Shown: positions 5,903-9,981 of the stretch, piece by piece
Numbering within the stretch: position 1 is the stretch's first letter
Layout: every line of letters begins with the position of its first letter
Assembly: GCA_002305435.1 (NCBI GenBank)
Contig: DBQZ01000120.1
Span: 16,144-26,124 of the forward strand
DNA: 9,981 bases
Source: Clostridiales bacterium UBA1381
GTDB taxonomy: Bacteria > Bacillota > Clostridia > UBA1381
Direction of reading: 5' to 3'
Position numbers and translations under genes: made by a program
Notes under the pieces: model-generated
Seen by the model: only the letters and a program-made list of their open reading frames with translations
Database searches by the model: none
Told to the model about the DNA's origin: nothing

Positions 5903-7069
5903 TTGACAACAGAGCAGGAATACATAATAAAGCTGTCAAGGGCGGCTATATATAATGAAGAGCCGGAGGAACCACCGGCTGATATTGACTGGAATTATAT
6001 TTGGAATAAGGCTGCCGAACAGAATATTTCGGGGCTTTTGGCAAGTGCGATATTGAGAATCCCAGAGGAAAAGCAGGTTGGAAACAGGGAAGCATGGCAG
6101 GAAATTATGTTTGAGACAATGTTCGTTATGGGCAAAAACTTTGCTGAATTTAAGCGGATGATGTCGCTTTTAAAAAATAATGGCATAACCCCTGTATGCC
6201 TTAAAGGTATAGTGCTGAAAGACTTATATCCCACGCCGGAGCTGAGGACTATGGGGGATTTTGATATATGGGTTGAGACGGAACAGCGAGAATCAGTTGA
6301 AGAGATTTTTTCCTCAGCAGGATATTCGATACAAAAAAGACCTTTCTTTACGGAAACGGATGGCAATAATACTCATTGGGAAATATTTGATACATTAGAG
6401 CAGGAATTCAGAAAAAATCCAGACATATGGAACAAAAGGCTGTGGGAAAACACATATATCAATAAAAATGGATTGCGTACACTTAAGCCTGAATACCATT
6501 TAGCATATATGATAATACATATGGAAAAGCACTTTACATGGTGTGGATGCGGGATAAGAAATATGGTAGACGTTGCCATATTTCTCTGTGCATATCCCAA
6601 AATTGATATGAATCTTGTGGAGAACTTGTGCAGGGAAAAGGAAGTGGAAAAATTTTATTTATACGTTATGAACGGTATAAAAACTTGGTTTTGTAAGGAA
6701 ATATTGAACAATTACAACACGGGTTGTGCAAAAGATGATTTTATGGAACATTTTTTAGAAGACGGTATTTTTGGCTTTGATATGCCGGGTTCATCGTTAA
6801 AAATAATGCAGTCGCAAAAAAATGTAAATTTTATTCGAGCACTGTTTCCAACACTGAACGAATTAAAATGGCAATATATGTTTTTAGAAAAGAAAAGATG
6901 GCTCCTGCCGGCGGCATGGATACACCGTCTCCTTAAAGGAGCGATAGCAAAAAAGAACTCACCTCTTAAGATGATAAGAGATTATAAAAAACATAGTGCA
7001 GCGATTAAAAGCTATAAAGAACGGTTAGAAAAATTGGGGCTTGAGCGCCACACACAAAATGATGATTGA
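5903..7069 (+). CDS. Nucleotidyltransferase-family protein (NTP_transf_5-like)
   Basis: With the TTG start at 5903 the protein has 388 residues. AAAGGAG (5887-5893) is nine bases upstream, and the promoter at 5840-5868 precedes it; an earlier in-frame ATG at 5768 overlaps the symporter gene and would read through the terminator hairpin, so it is rejected. Residues 98-123 show the family core VCLKGIVLKDLYP...LRTMGDFDIWV, with R115 and the metal-type pair D119/D121, as in minimal nucleotidyltransferase folds (PF14907 type). A C-terminal block LFP...MFLEKKRWLLPAAWIHRL (314-343) is also typical of this family as I know it. Substrate is unknown; relatives occur in capsule and exopolysaccharide clusters. 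The next gene, 39 bp downstream with no terminator between, is rfbB. The coding sequence looks more AT-rich than its neighbours, which may indicate a separate origin. Confidence 0.8.
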   Translation: MTTEQEYIIKLSRAAIYNEEPEEPPADIDWNYIWNKAAEQNISGLLASAILRIPEEKQVGNREAWQEIMFETMFVMGKNFAEFKRMMSLLKNNGITPVCLKGIVLKDLYPTPELRTMGDFDIWVETEQRESVEEIFSSAGYSIQKRPFFTETDGNNTHWEIFDTLEQEFRKNPDIWNKRLWENTYINKNGLRTLKPEYHLAYMIIHMEKHFTWCGCGIRNMVDVAIFLCAYPKIDMNLVENLCREKEVEKFYLYVMNGIKTWFCKEILNNYNTGCAKDDFMEHFLEDGIFGFDMPGSSLKIMQSQKNVNFIRALFPTLNELKWQYMFLEKKRWLLPAAWIHRLLKGAIAKKNSPLKMIRDYKKHSAAIKSYKERLEKLGLERHTQNDD

Positions 7070-7108
7070 TGCGTAGTCACAAATACAAAGGAAAGAGGGA
7101 TTGCATAA

Positions 7109-8134
7109 ATGACGATAATCGTTACCGGCGGAGCGGGATTCATCGGGAGTAATTTCATATTTTACATGATGGATAAATATCCCCAATACCGTATTATCTG
7201 CCTTGACAAATTAACTTATGCAGGAAATTTATCCACATTATCACCGATTATGAAGCATCCTAGGTTTTCTTTTGTCAATGGAGATATTTGTGACAGAGAT
7301 ACAGTCTATGCCCTTTTTGAAAAAGAACATCCGGATATGGTGGTGAACTTTGCAGCAGAAAGTCACGTTGACCGCTCAATAAAAGCGCCGGAAATATTCT
7401 TACAGACGAACATTATAGGCACGGCCGTTTTAATGGATGCGTGCCGCAAATACGGAATAAAGCGTTTTCATCAAGTATCAACAGACGAGGTTTACGGTGA
7501 TCTGCCGCTTGATAAACCGGAGATGCTTTTTACTGAGGAAACACCGCTTTGTACAAGCAGCCCGTACAGCAGCTCAAAAGCAGCGGCGGATTTATTGGTG
7601 ATGTCATATTATCGGACTTACGGACTTCCTGTGACCATCAGTCGCTGCTCAAATAATTACGGACCGTACCAATTTCCCGAAAAGCTGATACCGCTGATGA
7701 TAATAAATGCCCTGTCTGATAAAAATCTGCCGGTATATGGTGAAGGACTGAACGTGCGAGACTGGCTTTATGTAGAGGATCATTGCCGAGCTATAGATCT
7801 TATCATCCATAAAAGCCGGGCAGGGGAGATATATAATGTCGGCGGACATAACGAGAAACAAAATATTGAGATAGTAAAGCTAATATGCAAGGAACTCGGG
7901 AAGCCGCAGTCACTTATCACACACGTACAAGACCGCTTGGGGCATGATCTGCGTTACGCTATAGACCCGACAAAAATACACCGAGATCTTGGCTGGCTGC
8001 CGCAGACAGAATTTATCGACGGTATCAAGCGTACAATAAAATGGTATCTTGATAACCGCTGCTGGTGGGAGGCAATCATGAGCGGGGAATATAGAGTATA
8101 TACGTATGATGAAGCTAATAAAAGCTCGATTTAA
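7109..8134 (+). CDS. rfbB: dTDP-glucose 4,6-dehydratase
   Basis: Converts dTDP-glucose to dTDP-4-keto-6-deoxyglucose, the second step towards dTDP-rhamnose and other deoxysugars, in the cytoplasm using bound NAD. It is an extended short-chain dehydrogenase of 341 residues. The NAD-binding GGAGFIG is at 7-13, the catalytic T125-D126-E127 at STDEVYG (the Asp-Glu pair marks dehydratases), and Y153/K157 lie in SPYSSSK. NNYGPYQFPEKLIP (182-195), GEGLNVRDWLYVEDH and the late RxGHDLRYAID motif confirm the subfamily rather than UDP-galactose epimerase. AGAGGG (7094-7099) supports the ATG. The usual partners rfbA, rfbC and rfbD are not adjacent, so this copy is an orphan, probably transcribed with the upstream nucleotidyltransferase gene. 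Confidence 0.95.
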   Translation: MTIIVTGGAGFIGSNFIFYMMDKYPQYRIICLDKLTYAGNLSTLSPIMKHPRFSFVNGDICDRDTVYALFEKEHPDMVVNFAAESHVDRSIKAPEIFLQTNIIGTAVLMDACRKYGIKRFHQVSTDEVYGDLPLDKPEMLFTEETPLCTSSPYSSSKAAADLLVMSYYRTYGLPVTISRCSNNYGPYQFPEKLIPLMIINALSDKNLPVYGEGLNVRDWLYVEDHCRAIDLIIHKSRAGEIYNVGGHNEKQNIEIVKLICKELGKPQSLITHVQDRLGHDLRYAIDPTKIHRDLGWLPQTEFIDGIKRTIKWYLDNRCWWEAIMSGEYRVYTYDEANKSSI

Positions 8135-8210
8135 TATATGCTTTAAAGGTATGGCAAATCATAAAATCAAAGCATTGGACTTTTACCCATTGGTGTTATA
8201 TAATAATATT

Positions 8211-8355
8211 GGGTAGTCAAAAGATATTTTTGACTGTTTAAGGTATCATAACTGTGCTAAAGCTGCGCAGAAATTTTTGCATACCCCCTTCTATACCCCA
8301 TATTATTTCCCTTTATAGGCAGACCGTCTGTCCCCAACAGCGGTCTGCGTTTTTT
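8211..8355 (+). ncRNA. Candidate small RNA with C-rich unpaired segments
   Basis: A plausible transcript of about 145 bases. It would start just after a perfect TATAAT (8199-8204; -35 only TTGGAC at 8175-8180 with an 18-bp spacer), form a 5' hairpin (8215-8235), run through an unpaired C-rich part with ATACCCC twice (8281-8287 and 8293-8299), and end in a strong terminator hairpin whose loop contains TCCCC (8331-8335). C-rich UCCC segments that pair with Shine-Dalgarno sequences are known from Firmicute regulatory RNAs such as RsaE/RoxS, but I see no homology to a specific one. The alternative is a plain 3' untranslated region and terminator of rfbB. Confidence 0.35.
8319..8355 (+). terminator. 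Strong intrinsic terminator upstream of thiC leader
   Basis: GCAGACCG (8319-8326) and CGGTCTGC (8341-8348) form a perfect 8-bp stem, extended inward by CTG/CAG past a one-base bulge, followed by G and six T (8350-8355). It is the first good terminator after rfbB, 185 bp beyond its stop codon, and insulates thiC from upstream transcription. Confidence 0.88.
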
Positions 8356-8403
8356 GTTTGGAATCTTAGGATTAACTCTTTTTAAAAGAAATTTCCAAAA
8401 ATC

Positions 8404-8432
8404 TTGACATATAAGCTGATAAATGGTAGAAT
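8404..8432 (+). promoter_or_regulatory. thiC promoter
   Basis: A perfect TTGACA (8404-8409), a 17-bp spacer and TAGAAT (8427-8432), with an extended -10 TG at 8424-8425. The predicted start near 8439 lies just ahead of the TPP aptamer. Confidence 0.85.
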
Positions 8433-8455
8433 ATATTATGACAGATAAACATGAA

Positions 8456-8534
8456 ATGCAGGGGGACCTTTTGGTTGAGAGAGCCTATGGCTCGACCCTT
8501 TGAACCTGTTAGTTAAGACTATCGTAGGGAGCAG
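8456..8534 (+). promoter_or_regulatory. TPP riboswitch (THI element) aptamer
   Basis: The conserved THI-box parts appear in order: GGGGGACC (8461-8468), GGTTGAGAGAGCC (8473-8485; the usual CTGAGA is TTGAGA here), then ACCCTTTGAACCTG (8495-8508) and TCGTAGGGA (8522-8530). A short closing helix TGC/GCA (8457-8459, 8531-8533) is possible. It binds thiamin pyrophosphate and sits between the thiC promoter and a terminator, so ligand should switch transcription of thiC off. Confidence 0.95.
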
Positions 8535-8543
8535 TTGTAATAG

Positions 8544-8577
8544 AAGCGTTCCTGCGTTGTAAGCAGGAGCGTTTTTT
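8544..8577 (+). terminator. Riboswitch-controlled intrinsic terminator
   Basis: The arms at 8544-8555 and 8563-8574 pair over 12 bp with two G-U pairs around a 7-base loop, and the T6 tract covers 8572-8577. It starts ten bases after the aptamer and is the expression platform. GCAG at 8531-8534 (end of the aptamer) can instead pair with CTGC at 8552-8555, which would break both the closing helix and this stem: a compact antiterminator candidate. Confidence 0.88.
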
Positions 8578-8597
8578 GTTTCACCGGGGCTTGTGCA

Positions 8598-9977
8598 ATG
8601 TCCGCAGCAAAAGCCGCAATAATAATCATGCGGACGGAAAGGCAAGTGGAGAAATTGGCATACAAGACACAAATGGATGCTGCAAAGCATGGAATAATAA
8701 CACCGCAGATGGAAACAGTAGCAAAAAAAGAGGGAATAGCTCCCGAGCTTCTGCGTGAATGGGTGGCCGCAGGACGGGTTGCAATACCGGCAAATATCAA
8801 CCATAAATCGCTCAGCGCAGAAGGATTGGGCGACGGGCTGAAAGTAAAAATAAACGTAAACCTCGGAATATCCGGAGACAGTGTAGATTATGAGCGTGAA
8901 ATGCAGAAGGTTCGCATGGCGATAGATTTTGGCGCAGAGGCTATAATGGATCTATCCAACTACGGCAAAACAAACACCTTCCGCCGTCAGCTTATAGATT
9001 ATTCACCGGCCATGATAGGAACTGTGCCGATGTACGATGCAATAGGCTATCTTGACAAGGATCTCTTAGAAATATCTGCGAAGGATTTCTTAAAAGTTGT
9101 TGAAGCCCATGCAAAAGAGGGCGTGGATTTTATGACGATCCATGCCGGCATAAACAAGCACGCTGTTGAATGTTTAAAACGTGACAAGCGGCGCATGAAT
9201 ATCGTTTCCCGCGGCGGTTCACTGCTGTTCGCATGGATGGAGATGACCGGCAATGAGAATCCATTCTATGAGTATTACGATGAGGTGCTCGAAATTCTGC
9301 GTGAATATGATGTTACCATAAGCCTCGGCGATGCCCTGCGTCCGGGCTGTATTGATGACAGCTCCGATGCCGGCCAGATAAGTGAGCTTATAGAGCTTGG
9401 CGCTCTTACAAAACGTGCTTGGGAGAAAGACGTGCAGGTAATGGTAGAGGGACCGGGACATATGGCGATAAATGAAATAGCTGCCAACATGCGTATACAA
9501 AAACGGTTGTGCCATGGTGCGCCGTTCTATGTGCTGGGCCCGATAGTAACAGATATAGCTCCGGGATATGACCATATAACCTCGGCTATAGGCGGAGCAA
9601 TTGCCGCATCAAACGGAGCTAATTTCCTCTGCTACGTAACCCCGGCTGAACATCTGCGTCTGCCTGATGTGGATGACGTTAAAGAAGGTATAATAGCCGC
9701 AAAGATAGCTGCTCATGCAGCCGATATAGCAAACGGTATTCCGGGAGCAAGGGATATTGACAATAAGATGAGCGATGCCCGTCATGCCCTTGATTGGGAT
9801 GAGATGTTTAAATTGGCAATAGATCCCGAAAAGGCTCAAAGATATTATGAATCAACCCCGCCGGCTGAACGTCACAGTTGTTCTATGTGCGGAAAAATGT
9901 GCGCTGTACGTACAACAAATCTGATACTTGAGGGTAAAACAGTAAAATTCTGCTCTGAAAAGGATGCGTGTGAATAA
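8598..9977 (+). CDS. thiC: Phosphomethylpyrimidine synthase
   Basis: ThiC is a non-classical radical-SAM enzyme that rearranges aminoimidazole ribotide into HMP phosphate, the pyrimidine precursor of thiamin. Conserved blocks: [10 protein letters not shown] (63-72), [11 protein letters not shown] (84-94), SRGGSL (204-209), [19 protein letters not shown] (242-260), EGPGH (284-288), [19 protein letters not shown] (314-332) and TPAEHLRLP. The iron-sulphur cysteines are C428, C431 and C435, spaced CxxCxxxC. The boundary given is the outermost ATG, with GGGG eight bases upstream (8586-8589). ATG 8628 and TTG 8655 are alternatives; TTG 8655 would give [11 protein letters not shown], matching clostridial N-termini (MNYTTQMDAAK) as I recall them and a 440-residue protein, but its ribosome binding site is poorly placed. 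Controlled by the TPP riboswitch upstream. Confidence 0.96.
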   Translation: MSAAKAAIIIMRTERQVEKLAYKTQMDAAKHGIITPQMETVAKKEGIAPELLREWVAAGRVAIPANINHKSLSAEGLGDGLKVKINVNLGISGDSVDYEREMQKVRMAIDFGAEAIMDLSNYGKTNTFRRQLIDYSPAMIGTVPMYDAIGYLDKDLLEISAKDFLKVVEAHAKEGVDFMTIHAGINKHAVECLKRDKRRMNIVSRGGSLLFAWMEMTGNENPFYEYYDEVLEILREYDVTISLGDALRPGCIDDSSDAGQISELIELGALTKRAWEKDVQVMVEGPGHMAINEIAANMRIQKRLCHGAPFYVLGPIVTDIAPGYDHITSAIGGAIAASNGANFLCYVTPAEHLRLPDVDDVKEGIIAAKIAAHAADIANGIPGARDIDNKMSDARHALDWDEMFKLAIDPEKAQRYYESTPPAERHSCSMCGKMCAVRTTNLILEGKTVKFCSEKDACE

Positions 9978-9981
9978 AAAA

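Larger units (their letters stand above)
8135..8435. other. Non-coding region between rfbB and the thiC leader
   Basis: No convincing gene on either strand. It holds an imperfect repeat ATGCTTT/AAAGCAT (8138-8144, 8169-8175), an inverted repeat TACCCA/TGGGTA (8184-8189, 8210-8215) around a TATAAT, a perfect hairpin AGTCAAAA/TTTTGACT (8215-8222, 8228-8235), a C-rich stretch (8283-8299), a strong terminator (8319-8355) and the thiC promoter (8404-8432). Confidence 0.7.

Noticed and set aside
8138..8175. ATGCTTT/AAAGCAT repeat after rfbB as a terminator
   Set aside because: The loop is 24 bases, the stem is AT-rich, and no T-run follows.
8254..8385. A 43-codon frame from GTG 8254 in the rfbB-thiC gap
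   Set aside because: It crosses the strong terminator at 8319-8355, resembles no family I know, and has only a weak AAGG ahead of it.
527..9839. Several open frames of 67-169 codons on the minus strand and one at 1458-1661 on the plus strand
   Set aside because: All lie opposite or inside well-identified genes, have atypical composition and show no recognisable domains; they are shadows of the real coding frames.
1..9981. CRISPR arrays, insertion sequences, tRNA genes or phage genes
   Set aside because: No regularly spaced repeats, transposase motifs, terminal inverted repeats around a gene, or tRNA-like folds were seen.

Overview
The window looks like a chromosomal segment of a Clostridia-type Firmicute (Bacillota), probably from an animal gut. 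The evidence is: type III pantothenate kinase (CoaX) beside an ECF-type vitamin uptake subunit; strong AGGAGG ribosome binding sites; sigma-A promoters with extended -10 boxes; a TPP riboswitch acting through an intrinsic terminator; a ThiC resembling clostridial homologues; and a beta-glucuronidase/glucuronide-transporter pair, a typical gut-commensal trait. All convincing genes lie on the + strand. No tRNA, rRNA, CRISPR array or insertion sequence was seen.

Layout. (1) 1-1723: a vitamin/cofactor block, with the 3' part of an ECF S component (possibly a pantothenate carrier), coaX, and a small ACT-domain protein. (2) 1773-2467: a small self-contained regulatory operon. A consensus promoter sits among two copies of a 24-bp inverted-repeat operator, followed by a three-helix membrane protein, a 65-residue XRE/Cro regulator, and a possible 34-residue single-helix peptide whose start overlaps the regulator's stop codon. 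(3) 2567-5814: a two-gene glucuronide operon, uidA plus a GPH-family symporter, closed by an intrinsic terminator. (4) 5840-8134: a promoter, a nucleotidyltransferase-family protein (NTP_transf_5 type) and an orphan dTDP-glucose 4,6-dehydratase, suggesting surface-polysaccharide or nucleotide-sugar metabolism. (5) 8135-8597: a 460-bp non-coding stretch holding inverted repeats, a candidate small RNA with C-rich unpaired segments and its own terminator, and then the thiC leader (promoter, TPP aptamer, terminator). (6) thiC, which makes the pyrimidine half of thiamin and is nearly complete to the window edge.

Working together: CoaX phosphorylates pantothenate that the upstream carrier may import. 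UidA releases free glucuronate from conjugates that the symporter brings in. ThiC output is switched off by TPP through the leader. The most interesting less-described elements are the duplicated operator with its small membrane-protein/XRE/mini-peptide operon, and the candidate C-rich small RNA between rfbB and thiC. Both are inferences from sequence structure, not established systems.
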